A stretch of DNA of 64,000 nucleotides from assembly GCA_002050165.1 (NCBI GenBank), contig MWSW01000019.1, forward strand, positions 147,701 through 211,700, in the 5' to 3' direction. Made by a program: the position numbers and the translations under genes. Below the pieces are notes generated by a model that ran no database searches, was not told the DNA's origin, and was given only the letters and a program-made list of their open reading frames with translations. Position 1 is the first letter of the stretch; the number at the start of each line of letters is the position of its first letter. Of the stretch, positions 9,125 through 17,212 are shown piece by piece. This stretch comes from Candidatus Tepidiaquacellales bacterium OLB4/UTCHB1. GTDB lineage: Bacteria > Bacteroidota > Ignavibacteria > Tepidaquicellales > Tepidaquicellaceae.

Positions 9125-9450
9125 TTCCCATCATATTTAATTTTAATACTTAAAATTCAGATTTAAAATACAAATCTTAAACTAAGTTTATTTCTGTTAA
9201 AGTTCTCACTATACGAAATCCTTAATCATGTTCAATCATATTAAGTTCCTGCGATTTTAAGCTGAAAACATTTTATATTAATAAAGTGTGCAGAGAAGTA
9301 AAATTAAAAGAATGCCACTGGTATATCTGAATATAATAAAGCTCGTATGAACCTTTTTAAATAAACCCGTTGTGATTGATTCCGATTAAGTTTTGTACGG
9401 ATGAGAGAAAAGATAGAAGAATCGAGAAGTAGAACCAAATTTACATATTG
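9125..9450. other. Intergenic stretch, no gene seen
   Basis: About 325 bases between the DUF488 start and the 3' end of tRNA-Ser. AT-rich, with stops in all frames and no strong hairpin. It must hold the DUF488 promoter, which I could not place reliably. Confidence 0.5.
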
Positions 9451-9539
9451 CGGAAGGACCGGGATTCGAACCCGGGATACCCTTTACAGAGTATGACGGT
9501 TTAGCAAACCGTTGGTTTCAGCCACTCACCCATCCTTCC
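9451..9539 (-). tRNA. tRNA-Ser (anticodon GCT)
   Basis: Minus-strand cloverleaf with acceptor stem GGAAGGA/TCCTTCC and discriminator G. The anticodon arm ACGGT-TTGCTAA-ACCGT gives GCT. A long variable arm (about 20 bases, class II) and T-arm GGGTTCGAATCCC are present. CCA is not encoded. It lies 124 bases downstream of rseP on the same strand. Confidence 0.95.
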
Positions 9540-9663
9540 GGTAAACTGAAATAATAATTTTACGTTTTTGATTATTAGGTAACTTTTCCGAATGTTACCC
9601 TGTCTAATAAACACTGAAGTAGCAAACTATATAACGTTCAGGGAAATTTCAACGTAATTATAT

Positions 9664-11031
9664 TTATAAGGAAATAATGTCGTTATAAATAACAAACAGC
9701 ATCAAAATTATTAATAATGCAAAACCTACATTTTGCAGCACAATCTGAACTTTATGCGGGACAGGTTTTCTTGTAACAGCTTCATAGCAAAGCAAAATAA
9801 AGTGACCTCCGTCCAATGCCGGAACGGGGAGAATATTTATAATTGCAAGCGACATTGAAAGTAAAGCGATGAAACTGAGAAATGAGAGCAGTCCGCCTTC
9901 CGCCGATTGAGCTGAGACTTGTGCTATTTTCACTGGCCCGCCAATAGCTTTATTAAAAGGAATATCCCCTTTAAATATTTTCGCCATTGAACCAAAAAAT
10001 ACTTCTATGCCATAATAATATGTGTCTGAAAATGCCTTTGGGATTGCAGAGAATACGTTATAGCTGACCTCCTTAACAGGTCCCTTGTAAGTAGCGCTTA
10101 TCCCGACACCAATTGTGGAATCACTGTCAACTGTAATTTCAGCGGACATCTCTTTGTTATCCCTTAGCCAGTATATCCTTGTAGTTTGGTTTGCATAGGA
10201 CTTTATAACAGATACTAATTGCTCGTTATTTCTAATCTCTTCATCACCAAATTTTGTTATAATATCCTCAGCTTTTAATCCTGTTGTTGCAGCGGGTTTA
10301 CCTTCTACTACCATGGTTACTATTGGCACTAAATGCTCCGGGAAAATCCCGAAATTTCTTTCAGTCAACAAACCAACCTGATCTTTTGGAATATTTATAA
10401 CTGTATCTCTATTGCTTCTTTGGATTTCAAAAGTTAACCCCTGTCCAAGATTGTCAATGTAAAGGCTCTTAGTTACATCTTCCCAGTTGTGTACATTTAC
10501 AGAGTTTATCCTGATTATTTTGTCCGATGGCTTTAAGCCTGAACTCTGGGCAGTTGACCCTGGTGCAACATAACCAATGGTTGTGGTTTCGGTAAGAGTT
10601 TTTCCTTTAATGAGGCTTACACCATAGAAGATTGCAATCGCTAGTATTACATTCATAATAACACCTGCGGTTATAACAACCATGCGCTTCCATACAGGTT
10701 TTGACCTATATTCCCAGGGCTTTGGCTCAGTATTTAGGAATTCCTTATCCATACTTTCGTCAATCATTCCTGCAACTTTCACGTATCCGCCGATAGGGAA
10801 AGCGCATAGTCTGTAATCGGTGATTTCACCGAGTTCTATATCATCTTTGAGTTTTCCGAATGTGAATCCGTTTACTCTGTTAAATCCAAGTAATCTCGGC
10901 CCGATACCAAGAGCAAAAATTTCCGCTCTCATACCCATTAACCGGGCAGCGATAAAGTGACCGAGTTCGTGAATGAATACTAGAATCCCGATTACAATTA
11001 AGAAATAAAATATCGTTTCTAAAAATGCCAT
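9664..11031 (-). CDS. rseP: Site-2 protease RseP, membrane zinc metalloprotease
   Basis: 455 aa. The first transmembrane helix carries the zinc motif HELGH at residues 21-25 and the last conserved segment is NILPVPALDGGHF, with the Asp that completes the zinc site. Two PDZ-like domains sit between (around APGSTAQSSGLKPSDKI and GKPAATTGLKAEDI). RseP cuts transmembrane helices of anti-sigma factors and signal peptides in the inner membrane. It directly follows dxr (15 bases), a pairing seen in many bacteria where the isoprenoid and envelope genes are linked. An ECF sigma/anti-sigma pair is encoded just upstream, a possible client. Confidence 0.95.
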   Translation of the reverse strand: MAFLETIFYFLIVIGILVFIHELGHFIAARLMGMRAEIFALGIGPRLLGFNRVNGFTFGKLKDDIELGEITDYRLCAFPIGGYVKVAGMIDESMDKEFLNTEPKPWEYRSKPVWKRMVVITAGVIMNVILAIAIFYGVSLIKGKTLTETTTIGYVAPGSTAQSSGLKPSDKIIRINSVNVHNWEDVTKSLYIDNLGQGLTFEIQRSNRDTVINIPKDQVGLLTERNFGIFPEHLVPIVTMVVEGKPAATTGLKAEDIITKFGDEEIRNNEQLVSVIKSYANQTTRIYWLRDNKEMSAEITVDSDSTIGVGISATYKGPVKEVSYNVFSAIPKAFSDTYYYGIEVFFGSMAKIFKGDIPFNKAIGGPVKIAQVSAQSAEGGLLSFLSFIALLSMSLAIINILPVPALDGGHFILLCYEAVTRKPVPHKVQIVLQNVGFALLIILMLFVIYNDIISL

Positions 11032-11046
11032 TTTATTTTACAGAAT

Positions 11047-12201
11047 TTATTTTATGTGGTTACGAAGAATTTTGTTTCTAATCTCTTTATCAATCTCAAA
11101 TATATTATCGAGTGAATAATCACCATTACATACGTGATCTTCGAGGGATTGTTCTATTACGTCTGCAATTTCTCCAAAACTAATTTTAGAATCGAGGAAA
11201 AGAGAAATCGCAATTTCATTTGCCGCGTTTAGCACGACGGGGTAAGTTCCTCCGAGTTTCAAGACGTCGTAACAAATATTCAAGCACCTGAACTTTTCTG
11301 TATCAGGCTTTTCAAAACTCAGCGTACTGAACTTCTCAAAATCCATCCGAGGGAAATCAGAAGTAACCCTTTCAGGAAATGTCAATGCGTATTGAATCGG
11401 AATCTTCATATCAGGGATACCCATTTGTGCTTTAATTGAGCCGTCATTGAATTCAACCATTGAATGTATGATTGATTGCGGGTGAATTACAACATTTATT
11501 TTTTCGGGAGGTATATTGAATAGCCAGTGAGCTTCGATCACCTCGAGCCCTTTATTCATCAGAGTTGCGGAATCAATTGTAATTTTATTCCCCATATTCC
11601 AATTGGGGTGATTCAATGCATCTTCGATCGAAGCATTCACAATATCTTCTAGCTTCCTGTTTCTAAATGGTCCCCCCGAAGCAGTAAGAATTAAATTATC
11701 CACGCAATGTTGTGATTCACCGGTCAGGCATTGAAAGATTGCGGAGTGTTCGCTGTCAACCGGAATTAATTCAGAATTAAATTTTTTTGCGAGCTCAGTG
11801 ATAGTTCCACCGGCAACAACTAAAGTTTCTTTGTTTGCAAGTGCAATTCTTTTCCCGCGACGTATAGCTTCAATAGTAGGAGCAAGTCCTGCAAAGCCGA
11901 CTAATGAACTTAAAAGAACGTCGTAATCAGCTTCGGCTGTCACCCGAAGTAAACCTTCTTCACCGTAATATATCTTCGCCCCGGGAATTTGTATTTTAGA
12001 TACATTACTGTTTGCAATTACAACTGCGGAAGGATTGAATTCTTTTGCCTGAAGTTTTAACAACTCAACGTTATTATTCGTTGTTAAAAATTCAATCTTA
12101 CAATTCACACCATTCGTTATAAGATTGCGAATTACTTCAATTGAATTCTTCCCGATTGAACCGGTAGAACCAAGTATTCCTATTCGTAAGGGTTTTGACA
12201 T
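11047..12201 (-). CDS. dxr: 1-deoxy-D-xylulose 5-phosphate reductoisomerase
   Basis: 384 aa, normal length. The NADPH-binding motif GILGSTGSIGKNS starts at residue 8. The active-site and metal motifs PVDSEHSAIFQ, SGGPFR, HPNWNMGNKITIDSATL(M)NK and the flexible-loop region follow in the expected order. It converts DXP to 2-C-methyl-D-erythritol 4-phosphate, the committed step of the MEP isoprenoid pathway, in the cytosol. It is followed by rseP and separated from the TlpA-like gene by a terminator, so dxr-rseP are probably one transcript. Confidence 0.96.
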   Translation of the reverse strand: MSKPLRIGILGSTGSIGKNSIEVIRNLITNGVNCKIEFLTTNNNVELLKLQAKEFNPSAVVIANSNVSKIQIPGAKIYYGEEGLLRVTAEADYDVLLSSLVGFAGLAPTIEAIRRGKRIALANKETLVVAGGTITELAKKFNSELIPVDSEHSAIFQCLTGESQHCVDNLILTASGGPFRNRKLEDIVNASIEDALNHPNWNMGNKITIDSATLMNKGLEVIEAHWLFNIPPEKINVVIHPQSIIHSMVEFNDGSIKAQMGIPDMKIPIQYALTFPERVTSDFPRMDFEKFSTLSFEKPDTEKFRCLNICYDVLKLGGTYPVVLNAANEIAISLFLDSKISFGEIADVIEQSLEDHVCNGDYSLDNIFEIDKEIRNKILRNHIK

Positions 12202-12203
12202 TG

Positions 12204-12245
12204 TAAAAAAATAAGACTCAAAGTTTTTAGCCTTTGAGCCTTATT
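12204..12245 (-). terminator. Rho-independent terminator between the redoxin gene and dxr
   Basis: Inverted repeat AATAAG-A-CTCAAAG (12210-12223) with CTTTGAG-C-CTTATT (12232-12245), one internal mismatch. On the minus strand it is followed by a run of T (12210-12205). It lies 24 bases after the redoxin stop. Confidence 0.8.
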
Positions 12246-12268
12246 CAAATTCAATTTGATCTATAGGA

Positions 12269-12898
12269 TTAGAGATATTTATTAATCATTTTAAGAAACT
12301 CAGCTTTTGACCTTGAACCAACAATCGTCTCTACAATTTTTCCGTCCTTAACAATATATGATGTTGGTACAGCATCAATTTCAGTTCCTGTAGATTTTGA
12401 AAGCGCTTGAACGATTTCTTCGTTTCCGTCAACCACCAGATATGATACGGGAAGTTCTTTAAGAAATGTTTCAACATCTTTTGTGCCGGGTTGATGAAAG
12501 ACATTCAGACCGATCATCATAAACTTCTTATCGCTTAATTCAGTAGAAATTGCCGAGAGGTCAGGCATTTCCTTAATGCAAGGCCCACACCAAGTAGCCC
12601 AGAGATTCAGGAATACAACATTATCTTTTACTTCCTCAAAAGAACCGGTCCCTCCCGCTGCTGAAACCCAGGTAAAATTCGGGACAACATTTTTTTCTGA
12701 TACGGTTTCTACTTTTTCAATCTTTGCAAGTTTAAAATCGGAATTTGACGATTCCTTTTCCTTGGTTTCATTTTCAGAAACCTGTTTGGTGGTGTTAGTT
12801 TCACCTTTATTTTCATCCTTTGATAGTTCTTTGGTTTCGGAACCGCAACTAATGAGGAAAATACTGATGAATAAAACAAAAAGAGATTTTAAATACAT
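12269..12898 (-). CDS. TlpA-like thioredoxin-fold lipoprotein
   Basis: 209 aa. The signal peptide ends in lipobox LISC with lipidated Cys18. A Lys/Glu/Ser-rich linker (residues 20-65) leads into a TlpA/ResA-type thioredoxin fold with the redox motif WCGPC at 103-107 and a cis-Pro in AVPTSYIV. Such proteins reduce or oxidise disulphides in the periplasm, commonly for cytochrome c maturation. It lies 15 bases after the anti-sigma-like gene and is probably the third gene of a sigma/anti-sigma/redoxin operon. The linker suggests reach from the membrane. Substrate unknown. Confidence 0.88.
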   Translation of the reverse strand: MYLKSLFVLFISIFLISCGSETKELSKDENKGETNTTKQVSENETKEKESSNSDFKLAKIEKVETVSEKNVVPNFTWVSAAGGTGSFEEVKDNVVFLNLWATWCGPCIKEMPDLSAISTELSDKKFMMIGLNVFHQPGTKDVETFLKELPVSYLVVDGNEEIVQALSKSTGTEIDAVPTSYIVKDGKIVETIVGSRSKAEFLKMINKYL

Positions 12899-12913
12899 TT
12901 TTTATAGTTTAAT

Positions 12914-13867
12914 TTATCTGAAATCAGTTAAAGTAGCATGAATTTGCTCAAAGTTCATTTTTGATATTGATGAACAAAGGACATCATCTTTGAACCATAT
13001 TGCTGCGTTGCCTTTGCTATGTTTTTGCTGACACGGGAACCAGTTTTCACCTTTATTTAACCTTTCCCGCACCTCGGAAATAAGATATAGCTTGTCCTTT
13101 TCGTTAGGTTTGTCTGTGATCTCATTTCTTTTAGTTTGGAAAGTATAAATAATTGAGTTACCCTTCCGGTGAATAAAGTGAGCGACCGGTACGCCATTAA
13201 TTTCATTAAACACACCGCCTAAAAGCGTTGCATCTTTCACGTCTGGTACATAAACGTTGAAATTACATTTCTTCTCCAACTGGTTCTCAAGTATCTGGGG
13301 ATCATGGGTCTCTATTTGCAGCTTCATTTCACCTTTTTCTATTTTATCAAATATTTCATGTGAAATTGATACAAGGTCTTCATCGTGAGAATTCCCGGAT
13401 TGATTATAAAAGTTAATCAAAAGAAAAATGAAAAGTAAAAATGCAAAGGTACCTGCGAAAGCGTAAAAATATTTTTTTTGTTGTAAACTTGTGCGATAAA
13501 TTTCCGGTTTAATTTCATTGATAAGATTATTAGTCCGTTCGAATACTTTTTGTGACTGGGTCAATTTAAAGTTTCCGGATAGTTGTTTCGAATAAACCCT
13601 GATTCCTTCGTTAATCTTTGCTGCCAACTCCGGTGGTACTGTGACAGAAATTATCCTACGATGAAGTTCATTTTTAATTGCAAGTTCTACCTGATACCGG
13701 TTATATAAATCAATATCGTTATTGATGTCTTTTGAGATTTCATCCTCATTTACGGTATCATCAAATTCTCTATCCACAAAGGATGAGATCTTTTCGTACC
13801 TTGAGTATAACTCATTTCCGTTCCCCTGATCATCCTTGTTGAAAGAACTTGAATTGATTTCAGACAT
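12914..13867 (-). CDS. Anti-sigma-factor-like membrane protein
   Basis: 317 aa. Residues 20-75 resemble the N-terminal helical part of anti-sigma factors (SSFVDREFDDT ... LYNRYQVELAIKNELH), but the HxxxCxxC zinc motif of ZAS proteins is absent. One transmembrane helix lies at about 133-154 (YFYAFAGTFAFLLFIFLLINF), so the C-terminal half is periplasmic. That half contains a GVFNEINGVPVAHFIHRKG stretch seen in periplasmic parts of zf-HC2-type proteins. The gene follows the ECF sigma gene by 30 bases. By position and topology it probably binds the sigma factor in the cytosol and senses an envelope signal. I infer this role. Confidence 0.7.
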   Translation of the reverse strand: MSEINSSSFNKDDQGNGNELYSRYEKISSFVDREFDDTVNEDEISKDINNDIDLYNRYQVELAIKNELHRRIISVTVPPELAAKINEGIRVYSKQLSGNFKLTQSQKVFERTNNLINEIKPEIYRTSLQQKKYFYAFAGTFAFLLFIFLLINFYNQSGNSHDEDLVSISHEIFDKIEKGEMKLQIETHDPQILENQLEKKCNFNVYVPDVKDATLLGGVFNEINGVPVAHFIHRKGNSIIYTFQTKRNEITDKPNEKDKLYLISEVRERLNKGENWFPCQQKHSKGNAAIWFKDDVLCSSISKMNFEQIHATLTDFR

Positions 13868-13897
13868 TTTTGTACTGCTTTTGGTTTATGTAAAAAA

Positions 13898-14593
13898 TTA
13901 ATCTAGCGCCTTGGAAATATCATAACCCCTGCTTTTCGCATATTGCAAGAGTTTTTGTTGAAGCAGCTTTCTTCCCCTGTGAAGCCGGCTTCTGACGGTG
14001 CCAATCGGAACTTGAACAAATTCTGCAATTTCTTCGTAACTCAATCCTTCAAGATCACAGAGAATAACCACGGTTTTAAAATCGTCCTGCAATGAATTCA
14101 GCGCAGTGAGAACATCATCGTCGAGTAAATTCGAAAAAAGCTTTTCCTGCAAATCCGTAGAATCAATTCTATCCGACTTAATTGAATCAAAGAAATTCTC
14201 TATATCATCATAATCAACCTTGCCTGGTTCTTTTTGGTTCTTGCGGTATTTGTTTATGAACAAATTTTTCATGATTCGGAACAACCAAGCTTTACAGTTA
14301 GTTCCTTGCTCGAACTTGTCAAAGAACCGGAATGCACGCAAAAAAGTTTCCTGCAAGAGATCGTCCGCATCAAGTTGATTGCCGGTCATCTTGTAAGCAT
14401 AATTATATAGCAGATTCATGTGTGGCAGAGCTTCTCGTTCGAAGTCGATTTTTCGTTGTGTTAACTCTTCATCGGTTAATATCCGGTCATTTTCCTCGAT
14501 CTCATCCTGATCTTCTTCAAGATCATTCCTTTCCCCCGATTCAGCATCGTATTCGACTTTAAGTTCTTCTTTAAGTTCTTCCTTCTTGTTCAT
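13898..14593 (-). CDS. RNA polymerase ECF sigma factor
   Basis: 231 aa. Sigma region 2 spans about residues 55-125 with the signature DADDLLQETFLRAFRFFDKF and WLFRIMKNLFINKYRK. Region 4 (about 160-215) has ALNSLQDDFKTVVILCDLEGLSYEEIA and the helix-turn-helix phrase VPIGTVRSRLHRGRK. An acidic N-terminal extension of about 50 residues, rich in Glu and Asp, precedes region 2 and is longer than usual. The protein directs RNA polymerase to stress or envelope promoters. It heads an operon with an anti-sigma-like membrane protein and a redoxin lipoprotein, which suggests response to envelope or redox stress. Confidence 0.93.
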   Translation of the reverse strand: MNKKEELKEELKVEYDAESGERNDLEEDQDEIEENDRILTDEELTQRKIDFEREALPHMNLLYNYAYKMTGNQLDADDLLQETFLRAFRFFDKFEQGTNCKAWLFRIMKNLFINKYRKNQKEPGKVDYDDIENFFDSIKSDRIDSTDLQEKLFSNLLDDDVLTALNSLQDDFKTVVILCDLEGLSYEEIAEFVQVPIGTVRSRLHRGRKLLQQKLLQYAKSRGYDISKALD

Positions 14594-14681
14594 TAAGAGA
14601 ATTTGAAATGAAAACGAAAACCGACGTTAGGGATGCCGGTACAATAAAGTTTAAAGCAGCAGATAGGTAATAATTTAATTG

Positions 14682-14755
14682 GGCGAGTAACGGGGCTCGA
14701 ACCCGTGACTTTCAGAGCCACAATCTGACGCTCTGCCAACTGAGCTATACCCGCC
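14682..14755 (-). tRNA. tRNA-His (anticodon GTG)
   Basis: Minus-strand cloverleaf with acceptor GCGGGTA/TACTCGC, D-arm GCTC-AGTTGGCA-GAGC, anticodon stem-loop TCAGA-TTGTGGC-TCTGA (GTG) and T-arm ACGGG-TTCGAGC-CCCGT. The coordinates include the genome-encoded G at position -1, which faces C73, the identity pair for histidine. Possible promoter boxes TTGAAT and TATTTT with 17-base spacing lie just upstream. Confidence 0.95.
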
Positions 14756-15001
14756 GTATTGACAAAAATATTTCAATTAAATTCTAAATTCAATGAAGAT
14801 AAACCCAATCAAGATTTTGGTATTAGTTTGAAAATTTGGACTTTCCCCGTCCAGTAAAAAATTTTTATTTGTTTAATAATCAAACGTAATTACTATTCCG
14901 ATAGGTATTAGGTTCAGCATTATACATTTCTATTTCTCTAATATTCATAAAATATAAATTGTATCTTAAAGATTTTTAACAATTCTTATTCATAAAGATT
15001 A

Positions 15002-17053
15002 ATGATTGACTTAAAAATTCTGCTAAGAGCGTATGAACTTATGTGTACCTCAGCGCGCATGGCAGAGCTTTACGATGAGAATAGACAAGTTTGTAAATAT
15101 GTACATTCAACTTCTCGTGGTCATGAAGCAATTCAACTTGCAACTGCATTTCATTTAACGGAAAATGATTTTTTAAGTCCGTATTACAGGGATGAATCAA
15201 TATTATTAGGATTAGGCTTAACACCTTACGAATTAATGTTGCAACTTCTCGCGAAGAGAGATGATCCTTTTTCCGGTGGCAGGTGCTATTATAATCACCC
15301 TTCATTGAAACGGAGTGGGTTCCCGGTTATCCCGCATCAATCGAGCGCAACGGGGATGCAGGCAATTCCTGCAACCGGAATGGCGCACGGTATTTCCTTT
15401 CTTGAGAAAAGTGGTTTACTCAATAATGGGACGAAATCCGTTGTCTTGTGCTCGCTTGGCGATGGTTCAATAACCGAAGGTGAAGTATCGGAATCCTTCC
15501 AAATTGCAGCCCTAAAACAACTACCCATAATTTATTTGGTACAGGATAACGACTGGGGAATTTCTGCAAGTGGAGGTGAGATGCGTGCAATGGATGCATT
15601 TGAATTTGCATCCGGATTTAAGGGGATCAAAAGAATCAGAATTAATGGGTCAAGTTTTGTTGAATCTTATCAAAAAATGGAAGAGGTATTTTATTTTGTC
15701 AGAAATAAACGAAAACCTGTTTTAGTACATGCGAAAGTTCCTTTACTAGGTCACCATACTTCCGGTGTAAGAAAGGAATGGTACCGTGATGATGAAGACC
15801 TCAATCGTCATTACAAAGATGACCCCTTTCCGAAACTGCAAAAAGTGCTTTTCGATATCGGTGTATCAGCTGATGAACTTGAGGAAATTAAAAACAGCGC
15901 CCACCGGTTTGCAGAGCAGGAATTCGAGAGGGCAGTTAACGCTGATGAACCTGAACCGGATTCGCTTTACCTTTATGAATTCGCTGAGACACCGGTTACT
16001 GAAGAACGTGGAGAAAGAGAGCCTGAGGGTGCTGTACAGGTAATTATGGTAGATGCCGCACTGCACGCAGTTGATGAAATAATGCAGGAGTTCCCGCAAT
16101 CAATATTGTACGGACAAGATGTAGGCGGCAGGCTTGGTGGTGTTTTCAGAGAAGCCGCAACGCTCGCCCAAAAGTATGGTGATGAACGGGTTTTCAATAC
16201 TCCGATTCAGGAAGCGTACATTGTCGGTTCCACTGCGGGTATGAGCGCGGTTGGTGTGAAGCCTATTGTTGAAATTCAATTTGCTGATTACGCTTGGGCG
16301 GGGATAAATCAACTTATCGTTGAACTTTCAAAATCGAACTATATTACTATGGGAAAGTTTCCGGTTGGGTGTGTTATACGGATACCAGCAGGTGCTTATG
16401 GTGGAGGTGGTCCATATCATTCAGATTGTATAGAGTCAAGCCTGCTCCCGGTTCGCGGAATTAAAATTGCTTTCCCCAGCAATGCGGCGGATATGAAAGG
16501 ATTGATGAAATCTGCATTTCTTGATCCAAATCCTGTTATCATGTTTGAGCATAAAGGTCTTTACTGGAGCAAAGTCCCGGGAACTGAACTTGCCAAAACA
16601 ATTGAACCTGATTCAAATTACGTTATACCGTTTGGTAAAGCACGGATATTTCTCAATGCTACTGAAGAGTGTATTGAAAATGGAGAATCTGTCGTAGTCG
16701 TAACTTACGGTATGGGAGTTCATTGGGCGGTTAACGCTGCGAAAAGTTTTCACGGCAGTGTTGAAGTGCTTGATTTGCGTACATTGAACCCTGTTGATGA
16801 AAATCTGATTTATGAAAGAGTAAGGTTACACGGAAAATGTTTAGTTTTAACTGAAGAACAGATTTTAAATTCATTCGCCGAATCGCTGGCAGGTAGAATT
16901 TCGAAAAATTGTTTTAATTATCTTGACGCTCCGGTTGATTTCCTTGGTTCGGTCAATGTACCTGCCATACCGTTGAATATGACATTGGAAAAAGAGATGC
17001 TACCCGGAGTTGAAAGGACACGAAATGCAATTGAAGCTTTACTTGGAAATTGA
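15002..17053 (+). CDS. Fused alpha/beta E1 component of a branched-chain-type 2-oxo acid dehydrogenase
   Basis: 683 aa. Residues about 1-320 match the E1 alpha subunit: TSRGHEAIQLA near the N-terminus and the thiamine-diphosphate motif GDGSITEG ... QDNDWGIS. Residues about 345-683 match E1 beta: ILYGQDVGGRLGGVFREA, FNTPIQEA, GGGGPYHSD and VLDLRTLNPVDE. It decarboxylates 2-oxo acids (pyruvate or branched-chain) and passes the acyl group to lipoyl-E2. Fused E1 proteins of this type are common in Bacteroidota-group genomes. No E2 or E3 gene lies near. It is a single-gene unit; upstream 246 bases back to tRNA-His hold no gene. Substrate is inferred by family only. Confidence 0.9.
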   Translation: MIDLKILLRAYELMCTSARMAELYDENRQVCKYVHSTSRGHEAIQLATAFHLTENDFLSPYYRDESILLGLGLTPYELMLQLLAKRDDPFSGGRCYYNHPSLKRSGFPVIPHQSSATGMQAIPATGMAHGISFLEKSGLLNNGTKSVVLCSLGDGSITEGEVSESFQIAALKQLPIIYLVQDNDWGISASGGEMRAMDAFEFASGFKGIKRIRINGSSFVESYQKMEEVFYFVRNKRKPVLVHAKVPLLGHHTSGVRKEWYRDDEDLNRHYKDDPFPKLQKVLFDIGVSADELEEIKNSAHRFAEQEFERAVNADEPEPDSLYLYEFAETPVTEERGEREPEGAVQVIMVDAALHAVDEIMQEFPQSILYGQDVGGRLGGVFREAATLAQKYGDERVFNTPIQEAYIVGSTAGMSAVGVKPIVEIQFADYAWAGINQLIVELSKSNYITMGKFPVGCVIRIPAGAYGGGGPYHSDCIESSLLPVRGIKIAFPSNAADMKGLMKSAFLDPNPVIMFEHKGLYWSKVPGTELAKTIEPDSNYVIPFGKARIFLNATEECIENGESVVVVTYGMGVHWAVNAAKSFHGSVEVLDLRTLNPVDENLIYERVRLHGKCLVLTEEQILNSFAESLAGRISKNCFNYLDAPVDFLGSVNVPAIPLNMTLEKEMLPGVERTRNAIEALLGN

Positions 17054-17172
17054 AATCAAAATAATTATCCGCAACGATTGATTAATATTAATACGTTCGT
17101 TAAAACCTGAGCTATGCTTTTTAATTTCACCTCGTAGTTTACGTTTACCTAACAAAATTATCAGGTTCTAAC

Positions 17173-17178
17173 TATAAT
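17173..17178 (+). promoter_or_regulatory. Possible -10 box ahead of the polysaccharide locus
   Basis: TATAAT lies 34 bases upstream of the TTG start of the REC-REC-PP2C gene. No good -35 box is at 16-18 bases (TAACAA is the sequence there), so the call is tentative. Confidence 0.25.
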
Positions 17179-17212
17179 TTAAAATTATTGCAAGTTAAGT
17201 TTGTAAAATCAT

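Noticed and set aside
9578..9599. GGTAAC/GTTACC hairpin as rseP terminator
   Set aside because: Six-base stem with a 10-base loop and no clean T-run on the minus strand; too weak to call.
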